In this document: in pieces, positions 36,470 to 47,000 of the stretch
Position numbering within the stretch: the first letter of the stretch is position 1
How the letters are laid out: each line of letters starts with the position of its first letter
From: Chloroflexota bacterium
Lineage (GTDB): Bacteria; Chloroflexota; Anaerolineae; B4-G1
DNA: 64,000 bases
Direction of reading: 5' to 3'
Assembly (NCBI GenBank): GCA_024232355.1
Contig: JAAEPW010000350.1
Coordinates: 1 to 64,000 of the forward strand
Program-made: the position numbers and the translations under genes
Notes under the pieces: model-generated
Told to the model about the DNA's origin: nothing
Databases searched by the model: none
The model's input: the letters and a program-made list of their open reading frames with translations, nothing else

Positions 36470-36910
36470 ATGGAATCAGCACCATCTTCTCGTCAGCCGT
36501 CTGCTCCTCTGACATCGTCAGAGGAACACACATGGGCCATGCTTGCCCACTTGAGTATCTTGCTCAACCTGGTGACCGGCTTACTGGGCCTGGTCGGAGC
36601 CCTCGCCATCTATTTGATCTACCAGAACCGATCCCGTTACGTGGCGTATCATGCACTACAATCCCTCATCTTTCAGTTGATCGTCTGGCTGGGAGGAGGT
36701 ATTCTGACTGGGATTTCATGGATCATCACTGGCACCCTCAGCGCTGTTCTCATTGGTTTGATTTGTATCCCCTTTGCCCTGGTGATCTCTGCGATTCCTC
36801 TCGCGGGGGTCGTTTATGGGATCATTGGTGGCATTCAGTGCAGCCAGGGGCAAGATTTTCGCTACTGGATGGTGGGTGATTGGGTGCGGGGAACCCTTGA
36901 CGGGGATTGA
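36470..36910 (+). CDS. DUF4870-like membrane protein
   Basis: 146 residues. A Pro/Ser-rich N-terminus is followed by EEHTWAMLAHLSILLN, LIYQNRSRYVAYHALQSLIFQ and GIIGGIQCSQGQDFRYWMVGD, matching DUF4870 with three to four membrane segments. Function unknown. It follows the DUF4190-like gene with AGGAG in between, so the two are cotranscribed. Confidence 0.8.
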   Translation: MESAPSSRQPSAPLTSSEEHTWAMLAHLSILLNLVTGLLGLVGALAIYLIYQNRSRYVAYHALQSLIFQLIVWLGGGILTGISWIITGTLSAVLIGLICIPFALVISAIPLAGVVYGIIGGIQCSQGQDFRYWMVGDWVRGTLDGD

Positions 36911-37052
36911 TTTCGGCAAAGGTTCTAAAACACAGTTGACATTCATACAAAAATGGCTACAATAGTATCGTACTTTTGATATTGAAGCATGATATTTGTG
37001 TGCTTCACCGATTTGGTATATTTCAAACCAACCAGTAAAAAGGAGGAATAAA

Positions 37053-37376
37053 GTGGCAGAAGAAATGGTCAATGCACCAACGGGTACTGAAGAGGTCACT
37101 TCGGACGACAAGCTATGGGCACTCTTGAGCTATATTTTTTGTCCCCTGATTGGCGTTGTCGTCCTGTTGATCGAGGATAAAAAAGATCGCCCCTTCCTCA
37201 AATACAACGCAGTAGTATCCATCATTTTGGGCGTTCTGGTAGCTCTCCTCAGTGCGGCTTGCATTGGTGTCCTGATATGGTTCTATTCTATATATCTGGG
37301 CTTTAAGGCTTACCAGGGCGAGTGGGTCGAGGTACCTGTGATCTCGGACTTTGTGAGGAATCAAGGCTGGGCATAA
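37053..37376 (+). CDS. DUF4870-like membrane protein, second copy
   Basis: 107 residues from GTG 37053, chosen for AAGGAGG directly upstream. DDKLWALLSYIFCPLIGVVVLL, KDRPFLKYNAVVSIILG and YLGFKAYQGEWVEVPVISDFV match the small DUF4870/DUF4389-like family. It ends 36 bases before a terminator, closing the three-gene set. It is diverged from its neighbour, so this is not a recent duplication. Confidence 0.78.
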   Translation: MAEEMVNAPTGTEEVTSDDKLWALLSYIFCPLIGVVVLLIEDKKDRPFLKYNAVVSIILGVLVALLSAACIGVLIWFYSIYLGFKAYQGEWVEVPVISDFVRNQGWA

Positions 37377-37411
37377 ACTCGCACCCGACGTCTCAAAATC
37401 AAAATAAGGAG

Positions 37412-37446
37412 GCCCTTTTCCATAGTGGAGAAGGGCTTTTCCTTTT
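37412..37446 (+). terminator. Intrinsic terminator of the small membrane-protein operon
   Basis: GCCCTTTTCCA pairs with TGGAGAAGGGC (37412-37436), followed by TTTTCCTTTT. Confidence 0.9.
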
Positions 37447-37523
37447 GCCTACGTTGTGGTAAGATAACTAGCCAATAAAAATGACCAATGGCGCATACGT
37501 CGTTCATTAAAGTGGAGTTTTTT

Positions 37524-39302
37524 ATGCCCTTGAGCCGCAAACGCTGGCAGGTAACACCACCTGCTCCGCCTAGTCACATTGATCGCTTTTCTCACCTGCA
37601 TCATATTACCGTACAAGTGCTCTATAATCGTGGTATCACCGACTCGGCTGGCGTGACCGATTTCTTTGACGGTGAAAGTGGGGCAGACAATCCCTTTGAC
37701 CTCAAAGATATGTCGGCTGCCGTCACTCGCCTGCGGCGAGCACTGCGTGGCGGCGAGTCCATTGTTGTGTACGGCGACTTTGATGCCGACGGCGTCACCG
37801 CGACGGCGCTTTTAGTCCAGACACTGCGAGCGCTCGGTGGAGATGTGCGTCCCTACATCCCGCATCGTGTGAACGAGGGTTACGGTTTGCACAAGGAAAC
37901 ACTGACCCAACTGGCCCACGATGGTGTTCGCGTCATCATCACTGTGGACTGTGGCATCCGCTCAATAAAGGAAATCGCCCACGCCAACCAAGTGGGCCTC
38001 GACGTCATTGTCACCGATCATCACTCTGTCGGCGAAACATTGCCCGATGCTGTGGCCGTCATTGACCCTAAACGGCCCGATAATGACTATTCATTCAACG
38101 AATTGGCCGGGGTGGGGGTCGCCTTCAAGCTCGCTCAGGCTTTGTTGCGCAGTCATCGCCAAACACCGGTTACTACACAGGCAATCCGTTTGGAAGAAGC
38201 GGATCTATTGGACCTGGTTGCCCTGGGAACTGTGGCCGATTTGGTGCCTCTTTTGGGCGAGAACCGAATTCTGGTTCGCAAAGGGCTTGAACGAATCAAC
38301 TCTATGGAGCGACCGGGCATTGAGGCACTCTGCCGGCAAAGCGGACTCAAAAATGGACGACTCACTACGTCGTCCATCGGCTATGCGCTGGGGCCACGCA
38401 TCAACGCTGCCGGACGAATGGGGCATGCCAAAGTTGCTTACCAACTCTTGGCGACCCGGTACCCCGGTGAGGCCGAGCGGCTGGCTGCCGAGCTAGACCA
38501 ACTGAATCGAGATCGGCGCCAACTGACCACCGATACTCAAGAGCAGGCCCGTCAACTGGCTATGGCTGCGGCGGATAAAGTATCTCTTCTTTTTGCAGCC
38601 GCTCCTGATTTTCAGGCCGGTATTGTGGGGTTGGTCGCGAGCCGTTTGGTTGACGAGTTCTACCGCCCCGCAGTCGTTGTCGAGGTAGGTGACGAGTTCA
38701 GCCGGGGCTCTGCGCGCTCTATCCCAGAATTCCACGTCACTCGCGCCCTTGACCAATGCACCGACATGTTGGTGCGCCATGGGGGGCATGCCGCAGCCGC
38801 CGGTTTTACCGTCGCCACCGCAAATCTAGACAAACTAGCGGCCAAATTGCAGACTTTGGCTGCCGAACAATTGTCCAACGTGGAACTGGTGCCGATCCTA
38901 AACGTGGACGTAGAGACGCCACTATCTCAGATGTCGTGGGGACTACAACAAGAGTTGACTCAACTGGAGCCGTGCGGCTATGCCAATCCCCATCCTCTTT
39001 TCCTCAGCCGCAATGTCCGTGTCCAAAACTTGCGAACCGTAGGAGCCGACGGCAAACATCTCAAACTCGCGCTCTTTGACGGACGGGATACGTGGGACGC
39101 GATCGCTTTCCGCCAGGGAGAGTGGGCTGATAAACTCTCCAACAGAGTGGACATTGTCTACCGTCTCGAGATCAACGAATGGCGCAACCAACAACGGCTT
39201 CAATTGAACGTGCAAGACATTCGACCGGCAGGGTTGGACAAAGATGTCGCCCGCATGTCGTTCGGCCAAGGCGGGTTGGAATCGGGGGAATTCGAGATAT
39301 GA
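37524..39302 (+). CDS. recJ: Single-stranded-DNA-specific exonuclease RecJ
   Basis: 5'-3' exonuclease of recombination and repair. 592 residues from ATG 37524 (GGAG upstream). DHH-family motifs: YGDFDADGVTATALL, ITVDCGIRS, VTDHHSVGE (the DHH motif), DPKRPDNDYSFNELAGVGVAFK. The DHHA1 domain contains GPRINAAGRMGHAKVAYQLL and RHGGHAAAAGFTV. A C-terminal OB-like domain (LKLALFDGRDTWDAIAFRQGEW) follows. Its TGA overlaps the ATG of the next gene. Confidence 0.95.
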   Translation: MPLSRKRWQVTPPAPPSHIDRFSHLHHITVQVLYNRGITDSAGVTDFFDGESGADNPFDLKDMSAAVTRLRRALRGGESIVVYGDFDADGVTATALLVQTLRALGGDVRPYIPHRVNEGYGLHKETLTQLAHDGVRVIITVDCGIRSIKEIAHANQVGLDVIVTDHHSVGETLPDAVAVIDPKRPDNDYSFNELAGVGVAFKLAQALLRSHRQTPVTTQAIRLEEADLLDLVALGTVADLVPLLGENRILVRKGLERINSMERPGIEALCRQSGLKNGRLTTSSIGYALGPRINAAGRMGHAKVAYQLLATRYPGEAERLAAELDQLNRDRRQLTTDTQEQARQLAMAAADKVSLLFAAAPDFQAGIVGLVASRLVDEFYRPAVVVEVGDEFSRGSARSIPEFHVTRALDQCTDMLVRHGGHAAAAGFTVATANLDKLAAKLQTLAAEQLSNVELVPILNVDVETPLSQMSWGLQQELTQLEPCGYANPHPLFLSRNVRVQNLRTVGADGKHLKLALFDGRDTWDAIAFRQGEWADKLSNRVDIVYRLEINEWRNQQRLQLNVQDIRPAGLDKDVARMSFGQGGLESGEFEI

Positions 39303-40252
39303 ACATCCTGATCACTGGTGTAGGTGGCTTTATTGGCAGTCACGTTGCCCAAGCACTCTTGGCGCGTGGCGACACTGTCGCTGGCCTGGATAACTTGAAC
39401 GACTATTACGATTCCGCCCGCAAGCGAGCCAATGTGGCATTGTTGTCGCCCCATTCGGACTTTACCTTTTACGAGATCGACGTGCGGAACACGGAAGAGA
39501 TACGTCACATCTGCGCAAAGGGTAAATTCGACGTCATCATCCACCTGGCAGCGATGGTAGGGGAGCGCGACTCTATCGAACACGGCCCGCTCTACACAGA
39601 CGTCAATGTGAGTGGCACGGTCAACATGTTAGAGATAGCCCGCGAGGCCAGTACCCCTCACTTTGTCTTTGCTTCTACCTCGTCTGTCTACGGATGCACA
39701 GGGTTACTCCCTTTTCGTGAGGACGATCTCCTGGGGCATCCACTGTCTCCCTACTCGGCCACCAAGATTGCGGGAGAAGTGATGGGGCACGCTTATCATA
39801 ATCTGTTCGATATCTCTTTTACCGCTTTGCGCATATTTTCTGTCTATGGCCCCAGAGGTCGTCCCGACATGATGCCCTACCATATTATGGATTGTATCGC
39901 TCACGAACGAGAATTTGCCCTCTATGAGGGCGGAAACTTGTATCGTGATTGGGTTTTTATTGATGATATCGTCAGAGGTGTCTTGCAGGCAGTGGACCTG
40001 CCACAGGAATATTTGGTCGTCAACTTGGGTTATGGCGAACCGGTGCGCATGATCGACTTTGTAAAATTGGTTGAGGAAATGGTGGGCAAGTCTGCTTGGA
40101 TGAGTACTTTATCCGCTCCGTCCAGTGAACCTCCGATCACTTATGCCGACATCGCCAAGGCCCGGGATATTTTGAGCTATGTGGCGACGACCCCCGTCAT
40201 TGAAGGGATGAGTCTATTTTGGGAATGGTACCAGGCAGAAATACTCAAATGA
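39299..40252 (+). CDS. NAD-dependent nucleotide-sugar epimerase/dehydratase
   Basis: 317 residues, extended SDR family. N-terminal NAD site ITGVGGFIGSHVAQAL, the LDNLNDYYD segment typical of UDP-glucuronate 4-epimerases, HLAAMVGERDS, catalytic STSSVYG (Ser) and YSATKIAGE (Tyr-x3-Lys), FSVYGPRGRPDM, and YRDWVFIDDIVRG. Most like UDP-glucuronate or UDP-glucose epimerases; substrate uncertain. Its start overlaps the recJ stop (ATGA) and its stop overlaps the next gene, so the three are cotranscribed though unrelated in function. Confidence 0.88.
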   Translation: MNILITGVGGFIGSHVAQALLARGDTVAGLDNLNDYYDSARKRANVALLSPHSDFTFYEIDVRNTEEIRHICAKGKFDVIIHLAAMVGERDSIEHGPLYTDVNVSGTVNMLEIAREASTPHFVFASTSSVYGCTGLLPFREDDLLGHPLSPYSATKIAGEVMGHAYHNLFDISFTALRIFSVYGPRGRPDMMPYHIMDCIAHEREFALYEGGNLYRDWVFIDDIVRGVLQAVDLPQEYLVVNLGYGEPVRMIDFVKLVEEMVGKSAWMSTLSAPSSEPPITYADIAKARDILSYVATTPVIEGMSLFWEWYQAEILK

Positions 40253-42048
40253 TAAAATCGCGAATGTCGAATCTCAAATGGCGAGTGGCAAAGTCGATTT
40301 GTTTGACATTGGTTATTTGTCATCTATTGTTGTTGATTCTTTCATTGTTCGTTCAGCCAGTCGCCGCGCAAGATCCACCTCCGGACGCGCGTTTTGGGGC
40401 AGTCGAGGCGTTCTGGGATACAACTTCTGCGGTCGAGGCTGGCGTTGCCTGGGAGCGTATTCTTTTCTATTGGTCCGAATTGCAGCCCAATGGCCCTGAT
40501 GATTGGAACGATTACCACGTTCAAGGGGTCTGGTTAGAGTGGGCCGCTTCTCAGGGACGAGAGGTGATTGGCTTGCTAAAGCACACCCCCCAATGGGCCA
40601 CCGATGGTCTGTTTGGCTGTGGCGTTCCCCGTGGCCTGGACCTGCCCATAGATGACCCCGGCAACCTGTGGGCAGGGTTTGTGCGCCGTACCGTCGGGAT
40701 GTATGCCGGACAAATTAACCGGTGGATCATTTGGAACGAGCCAGAAATTACCCCCGAGACGTATGGTCACGAGTGGTGCGGCACGATGGAAGAATATTAC
40801 CAACTGCTCAAGGTCTCGTACCTGGCCGCCCACCAAGCCAATCCCAACGTTTCCATTCATCTGGCTGGCATGACCTTTTGGCACGACCGCGAGTACATGA
40901 AAAACTTTTTGGCTTTGGTCACACAAGACCCTAGCGCCGCCGAGAACAACTATTACTTTGACGTCGCTGCAACTCACATCTATTTTCAGACCGAGACGGT
41001 ACCCTATATCATTAACGAGACTCGCGCCGCGATGCGCCTCTATGGTCTGAACAAACCCATCTGGGTCAACGAGACCAACGCCTCGCCCGACAGCGACCCG
41101 CTCTGGCCGCTAGATCGACCTCGTTGGCGGGTCAGCGCGGAGGAGCAGGCAGGTTTTTTGTTGCAGGGCTTTGCACTGGCGCTCAGTGCCGGGGCCGAGC
41201 GCATCGCCGTCTACAAATGGATGGACTCGGGACTGCCTCCCGGAGGAGAACCCTTTGGCATCCTGCGTCCCGATGGTTCTCGACGCCCAGCCTTTGACGC
41301 GTACCGGCTGATCACGACGCACTATGCTGGCACCATCTCTGCCCACGAGGACCGCCAACCACTCTACACAATCGTCACCCTAAACCGAGGCTCGGGCACG
41401 ACGCGTGTTCTATGGGCGCGCACGGCCTCCGCTGCAACCATCTCTGTGCCCGCGTTGGCTCCCTCTGCCCGCTTGATCGATCAGACCGGTGTGGAGCAAG
41501 TCATCGAACCGGTGGATGGACGATATACGTTCACGCTGCCTGGAGCCCGCTGCGCCGATCCGCTGGACGGCTGCATCATTGGCGGCACCACCTACCTGAT
41601 CGTCGAAGGTGATGCCCCGCTCCCGGTGGAACCTGCCACGCCCACGCCAACAGAACCTCCAAACGAAGCTACCGGGATTGTGTCGACGCCAACACTTACT
41701 CCTACCATCCCTGCACCGACTTTGCCGCCCCCGACATTCACGCCCACACCAACACCAACACCAACTCTGACGCCAACCGTTACACCGGCTCCAACAAATA
41801 CCGAGACCCCTGTTCCCACCGAGACTCCTGTTCCCACCTTCACCCCCGTCATCCCTACCGAGACGCCCACATCTTCCCCCACGGTTCCTTTACCGCCTAC
41901 CACCACACCTATTCCGTCCGACCCCACATCCACTGTCCAACAGTCGGATTCGGCAGCATCCTTCCCTGTTTGGTTGCTGTTGCTCGGGGCAGCGATTGTA
42001 ACAATTCTCGCAGCCATAGTCGGCACGGTATTCGGCGACGGGAGATGA
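40249..42048 (+). CDS. Membrane-anchored glycoside hydrolase (clan GH-A, GH39/GH5-like)
   Basis: 599 residues. A signal or anchor segment lies at ~15-40 (SICLTLVICHLLLLILSLF). The catalytic barrel has the acid/base Glu in WIIWNEPEITPETYG and nucleophile Glu in PIWVNETNASP, typical of clan GH-A. A Pro/Thr-rich linker (residues ~470-570, PTPTPTPTLTPTVTPAP type) leads to a C-terminal membrane helix FPVWLLLLGAAIVTILAAIVG, so the enzyme is probably tethered outside the cell. ATG 40249 overlaps the epimerase stop; ATG 40264 is an alternative. Substrate unknown. Confidence 0.82.
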   Translation: MIKSRMSNLKWRVAKSICLTLVICHLLLLILSLFVQPVAAQDPPPDARFGAVEAFWDTTSAVEAGVAWERILFYWSELQPNGPDDWNDYHVQGVWLEWAASQGREVIGLLKHTPQWATDGLFGCGVPRGLDLPIDDPGNLWAGFVRRTVGMYAGQINRWIIWNEPEITPETYGHEWCGTMEEYYQLLKVSYLAAHQANPNVSIHLAGMTFWHDREYMKNFLALVTQDPSAAENNYYFDVAATHIYFQTETVPYIINETRAAMRLYGLNKPIWVNETNASPDSDPLWPLDRPRWRVSAEEQAGFLLQGFALALSAGAERIAVYKWMDSGLPPGGEPFGILRPDGSRRPAFDAYRLITTHYAGTISAHEDRQPLYTIVTLNRGSGTTRVLWARTASAATISVPALAPSARLIDQTGVEQVIEPVDGRYTFTLPGARCADPLDGCIIGGTTYLIVEGDAPLPVEPATPTPTEPPNEATGIVSTPTLTPTIPAPTLPPPTFTPTPTPTPTLTPTVTPAPTNTETPVPTETPVPTFTPVIPTETPTSSPTVPLPPTTTPIPSDPTSTVQQSDSAASFPVWLLLLGAAIVTILAAIVGTVFGDGR

Positions 42049-42051
42049 TAA

Positions 42052-42204
42052 ATGTCCGACCTTGAATCACAAACCCCAAATCGAAAATCCAGAATCTTGT
42101 TTTTGGTCAATCGTGTGCTGATTGTGCTGGCCGTTGCCGCTATTTTGGGCGGGCTTTTATTTGACCAGTGGCGCATCGTGCTACGCAACGGGATTCTGCT
42201 CTGA
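42052..42204 (+). CDS. Small single-span membrane protein
   Basis: 50 residues. GGGAG lies upstream of ATG 42052. A hydrophilic N-terminus is followed by one hydrophobic helix (VLIVLAVAAILGGLLF) and a short basic tail. It lies three bases after the glycoside hydrolase and 33 before the polyferredoxin, so it is probably expressed in the same operon. No family recognised; coding status rests on the ribosome binding site and position. Confidence 0.55.
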   Translation: MSDLESQTPNRKSRILFLVNRVLIVLAVAAILGGLLFDQWRIVLRNGILL

Positions 42205-42237
42205 TACTCTTGTATTGGCCTCGGGTAGGCCAGAGCA

Positions 42238-43107
42238 ATGAAGAATAAATCAATGAACAATGAGCCAAATGGGGGGCGGGGTTTTTGGCTTTGGTTGGCT
42301 CGGCAGCGCGGGGTGATGCAAGTTGTTTCGACCCTAACCATCAACTCTTACTTTACGCAACATATTACCAAAGGGATTCCGTGCCCTGGACTGAACTGCT
42401 ACGCCTGCCCGGCGGCGGCCTTTTCATGCCCCATCGGGAGCATCCAGCACTTTATTGGGCGGGGTAAATTTCCGCTTTACGTTTTGGGGATCGTTGGGCT
42501 GTTCGGCGCGTTGATTGGGCGCGCCAGTTGCGGTTGGTTTTGCCCCTTTGGTTGGTTCCAGGAACTGGTGTACAAGCTCCGCACGCCCAAGCTGCGGTTG
42601 CCCAACCGTTTCAACTGGACGCGATACGTTGTGTTGGTGATACTCGTCGTCGCACTTCCGTACGCTACCGGCGAACCATGGTTCAGCAAGCTGTGCCCGG
42701 TCGGCACGTTGCAGGCCGGCATCCCGTTGGCCCTATTCTCCGCCGACATTCGGGCGATGATCGGCACGCTGTATTGGGTCAAGATCGGCATTCTGGGAGC
42801 CATCCTGGCCTGGATGAGCGCTACCCGCCGCCCTTTTTGTCGCTGGCTCTGCCCACTGGGAGCGCTTTGGTCCCCCTTTAACCCCGTCAGTTCTTTCCGC
42901 TTACAAGTGGATCAGGATGCCTGCATCCAGTGTGACCAATGCCAGACAGCCTGCCCGATGGACATTCGCGTCTATGAGAACCCCGATTCCGGGGTCTGCA
43001 TCCGTTGCCTGGAATGCGTGGGCGAATGTCCGGAGGATTGCATCTCGGTAACATCGCCGGGCTGGTCAACAGACGCCGATCCCATTGAAACTCTAGGGGC
43101 GGCGTAA
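42238..43107 (+). CDS. NapH/YccM-like 4Fe-4S membrane polyferredoxin
   Basis: 289 residues. Cysteine motifs: CPGLNCYACPAAAFSCPIG, GRASCGWFCPFGWFQEL, FCRWLCPLGALW (two CxxxCP membrane motifs typical of NapH/NosR/CcoG), and C-terminal ferredoxin motifs CIQCDQCQTACP and CIRCLECVGECP. Four or five membrane segments separate the first motifs. Likely a membrane electron-transfer component; partner unknown. It converges with the phosphatase gene, two bases apart. Confidence 0.87.
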   Translation: MKNKSMNNEPNGGRGFWLWLARQRGVMQVVSTLTINSYFTQHITKGIPCPGLNCYACPAAAFSCPIGSIQHFIGRGKFPLYVLGIVGLFGALIGRASCGWFCPFGWFQELVYKLRTPKLRLPNRFNWTRYVVLVILVVALPYATGEPWFSKLCPVGTLQAGIPLALFSADIRAMIGTLYWVKIGILGAILAWMSATRRPFCRWLCPLGALWSPFNPVSSFRLQVDQDACIQCDQCQTACPMDIRVYENPDSGVCIRCLECVGECPEDCISVTSPGWSTDADPIETLGAA

Positions 43108-43109
43108 GG

Positions 43110-43997
43110 TTATTCGCTCGACGCCAACCCTAGCCGCAGAAATAACCACGGCGCGCCTAATGCGGTCCACAGACCCACCAACGCGTAGCGCACGATCCGC
43201 GCCGCGACATAGAGCGGCTCCCCCTCGCCAGGAAAGACGACTTTGAGGCCATAATAGAAAACGACCAGTCCAACTGCCCCGACCAAAAAACGCACAACAC
43301 GTTGCCACAGCGGGCCATCCGCGCTAAAGGGAACCCACCGGATGGATAAAACCAACCCGGCTCCCATTCCCATCAGTGCAGCCATCGAGACAATGACGTC
43401 ACTGGAAGTATTGAGCAGTAACAAAATCAGCGGCGCAACCACAGCCAGTGCCAGTTGAGTGGTCAGGCTGGTCTCTTTTAGCCAGGCTTCGACGCGCGGC
43501 TCGAGTGCAAAAAAGGCCCACAGGAAAATGGCGCCGAGTGCCCACCCGCCCAGCACATCGGTGGGAAAGTGCACGCCCAGGTAGATGCGCGAAAAACCGA
43601 TCAACAGCATCAATAGCGGTGCCACGATCCACAGCCATTGCTTGCGGAACCGGAACGCCATAGTTCCCCATACGACGACCGACGATTGGGCGTGACCGCT
43701 GGGTATTCCGTATCCAATTTCGTCGCGTAGTTGCACCGTCGGGTCCAGTTCGAACGGGCGAGGGTGAGCGATAATCTCTTTGAATCCCACGTTGACGTAA
43801 ACCGAGATGAGATAGGCCAAGGCCAATCGTATTCCGATCGCAAAGTCTACGCACCAAAAGACCAATGGAAGGAGGAGCAAGAAAAACTCTTTTTCCCCCA
43901 TAAAGGTAACTGCCTTGAAAAATGAAGTGATGACTGGACTTTGCACCAGTTGAACCGTGTGGATGAAATCAATACCCCATTGCCATATTGCGTCCAT
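43110..43997 (-). CDS. PAP2-family membrane phosphatase
   Basis: 295 residues from ATG 43997 (AAGGAGG upstream). The three PAP2 motifs are present: KEIIAHPRP, PSGHAQSS, and SRIYLGVHFPTDVLGG with catalytic His. About seven membrane segments. Candidates are undecaprenyl pyrophosphate or phosphatidate phosphatase. It lies just downstream of the GH31 gene on the same strand. Confidence 0.9.
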   Translation of the reverse strand: MDAIWQWGIDFIHTVQLVQSPVITSFFKAVTFMGEKEFFLLLLPLVFWCVDFAIGIRLALAYLISVYVNVGFKEIIAHPRPFELDPTVQLRDEIGYGIPSGHAQSSVVVWGTMAFRFRKQWLWIVAPLLMLLIGFSRIYLGVHFPTDVLGGWALGAIFLWAFFALEPRVEAWLKETSLTTQLALAVVAPLILLLLNTSSDVIVSMAALMGMGAGLVLSIRWVPFSADGPLWQRVVRFLVGAVGLVVFYYGLKVVFPGEGEPLYVAARIVRYALVGLWTALGAPWLFLRLGLASSE

Positions 43998-44029
43998 TGT
44001 TGCCTCCTTTTCTGCCAAAAACTAATTTT

Positions 44030-47000
44030 TTACTCAAAAACAAGATCAGTCATCAGGTCGCCATCCGGCGTGACCAGAGCACCGCCGAAAAACCAGTACG
44101 TCTCTCCTGGAGCAGACTTGGCATCCACTACCAGTGTATTCTCTCCGGCATGTAGGTGCATCACAGCCGTCTTGCGCAAGCCGTGGAAAAAGGGAGATAG
44201 GCCCTCTGGTTCTTTTTCCGCTGGCATGTCGTCAACTTGCTGCCCGTTCAGGTAGAACGTGGTTGTGCCTACGGTTCGGAACTGGACAACCACCTCCCGT
44301 TCATCGGGGCTGACAATGGTCGTGGTGACGTAGGCCGCCAGCGGCTCGCATGCCTGCAATGCTTGCCGGTGCTCCCGGAAAAAGAGCACGGCGTGTTGTT
44401 GGTTCACGTTCCTCAACCCATCTGATGTCTGGATGCACGCTTGCCAGTTCAGTTCGCTGTGGACGTTCCCCGCTTTGTCCATCACCTGCTCCAGGGCGAT
44501 GGGCTGCTTTTCCTGGTCATAGACAATGGTGTGCCAGGCATAGATCGTCGGGAACAGGTGCTGACTTTGGTGAATGTAGGTCAATGTCTCGCCCCGCCAC
44601 GTGATCTTGACCTCTGACTCCCACTGCGCCGTTCGTACCTGCCCGTCAAAGGCAAAAGGCACGTCCAGAATGTGCGATTCCGTGGTGTCTTTGATCTGAA
44701 CCGTGTGCCGCTCCGACCGGCCCCCGCGGAACAGGGTAAAGGTCGCGTCGATATTGTAAGAGGCGTCCGCACCGACTGGCGCACCGACGATGACGCGCCC
44801 CAACTGTTGTGCGGATTCTTCCGGCGTGGTAAATTCAATGGCGTGTGCAAATGGCCCGCCTAGGCGCGCGACGGCATCGGCTCGGCCTGGGGAATCCGCG
44901 TCCAGGCATAGTACGGCGTCAATATCTCCCACGTCGGGTGGGCACCGGTCACCGAGCAGGCGCTGCACGTCGGCCAGGATCGTCTGGCGATTGCGCGATT
45001 CGCCCAGCGCTGAAATTCCGCCCACTGCAATGGCGGTCACCGTCACCGGCTGCTGCTTGTCGCGCATCGGCACGGGGATAATGGTGGTCAGCGTCTCGGG
45101 ATCGTAGGTCCAGCCGGTGGTGTCCGCACCGTCTACCGTGACTTGCTCAGGTTGGCGGCTGCCCTCCAGGCGGATCTCGTATTGGCGTTGACCGGGCAGG
45201 GCATTACAACGCCCCTCGACCGGCGCGATGTGGACTACCCAAGTGTCCGCGTTTTCCATTCGCATCTCGATCTCGGTCCACTCGCACTGACCATTTTTGT
45301 ACGCCTCGGTGACGCCGTCGTCCTCGTACAAGCGGAATGCACCGTCGGCTCCGGGGAACACGGCAAGCGTCAAGCTGTCACGCGGAATCGCATCCGCCGT
45401 CCCGGAAGCAGAAAGTGGTGACAGTGGCAAAATCGCACCCGCTTTCATCAACATCGGCACGCGATTCAGGTCACCAACGAGGCGCACCCAGCAGGGGCCG
45501 GTAACGGTCTCTTTGGTAGCATAATCGATCCACGTGCCCTCGGGCACCCAGATGTCTGTGGACGCCATCCCGGTATCCGCGTTGGCGGGGTGGACGATGG
45601 GAGCGGCAATCATCTGATCGCCAAAAAAATACTGGTAACGGGCTGCATAGGCCGCGGCATGTTCGGGATGCTCATAGTACATGGGGCGGCAAAGCGATAT
45701 GCCCGTGTCGGAAGCGACGCGGGCCATGGTGTAAACGTAGGACACCAACTGGTAGCGCCAGTAGAAGGCGTCCTTGGCAGCCTGGTAAACCTCCGGCGGA
45801 TACTTCCAGGGACGCCGCTCGATGCGCGAGTCCTTGGTCGCGTGGAGGCGCAAGCAGGGGCTTAACGCGCCGTACTGCACCCAGCGGGCAAACAGTTCCG
45901 GCTCCGTCGCGCCGCCCATGTGCCCGCCGATGTCGTGGCTCCACCAACCGTAAGCGACGTTCGACGCCGTGGCGGTAAAGTAGGGCTGGAACTGGAGCGC
46001 GGGCCAGCCAATGTACGTATCGCCCGAAAAACCAATGTGGTAGCGATGGTTGCCCAAGCCGCCCCACCGGCTGTAGAGCATTGGCCGCCGGTCGCGCCGG
46101 ACCGAGTCGTGAAAATGGATGTGGTTGATCCACGTCAACGGGTCGAGACCCTTGACCTCGGAGGATTCGCCCTGCTGCCAGTCCATCCACCAGAAATCGA
46201 CGCCGTCGTCCTCCATCGGATGGTGCAGCAGCTTGAAATAATGCTCGACAAACTTTTTGTCGGCGATGCGAAAGGGGACGGTCTCGCCGCTGTCCGGATT
46301 CACGCCCATCGCCTCGGCAAAGTGGGGATAGATTTCCTCGAACGATTGCACGCCCTCGGCGGGATGCAGGTTGAGCGTCACGCGCAATCCCTGTTCGTGG
46401 ACCCACCGGAGAAAGGCGGGCGGGTCTGGAAAAAGCTCGCGGTTCCAGGTGTAGCCGGTCCAACTGTCGGGCGTGTGCCAGTCCATATCGACGACCAGCA
46501 CGTCCAGCGGCAGGTCGTGTTCCCGAAAACCGTGCACCAGGTCCTTTAGCTCTTGGTCACTATACGCCCAGTAGCGTGACCACCACGCGCCCAACACAAA
46601 GCGCGGGATGAGGGGAACCGCGCCGCCAAAGCGAACGTAATCGGTCAGGGCGGTCATGTAATCGTGGCCGTACCCGAAAAAATACCAGTCTTGCACACTG
46701 TGGTCGGGACGTGGGGCCACCCAACCATCGTCAAAAACGACGTTGGCGCTATCATCAAACAAGACCCACCCGGCGCGGGAGAGGATACCTTCGTCCAAAG
46801 CCGCATCTCCGTGACATTCGTCGAGGGTGCGCCGCGTGCCGCGCAGGTTGGACGGGTTGGGCGTCCCCGGCGACCAGGTCTGACGCTCGCCGTTGAGGTC
46901 AAAGGCGATGAAGAGGTTGCGAGCAGTAAACTCACCGCTGCCTTGCTCGTAGCACAGCGTCAGGATGCCAGTATCTATCGTCAACGTGCCCTCGTCAACC

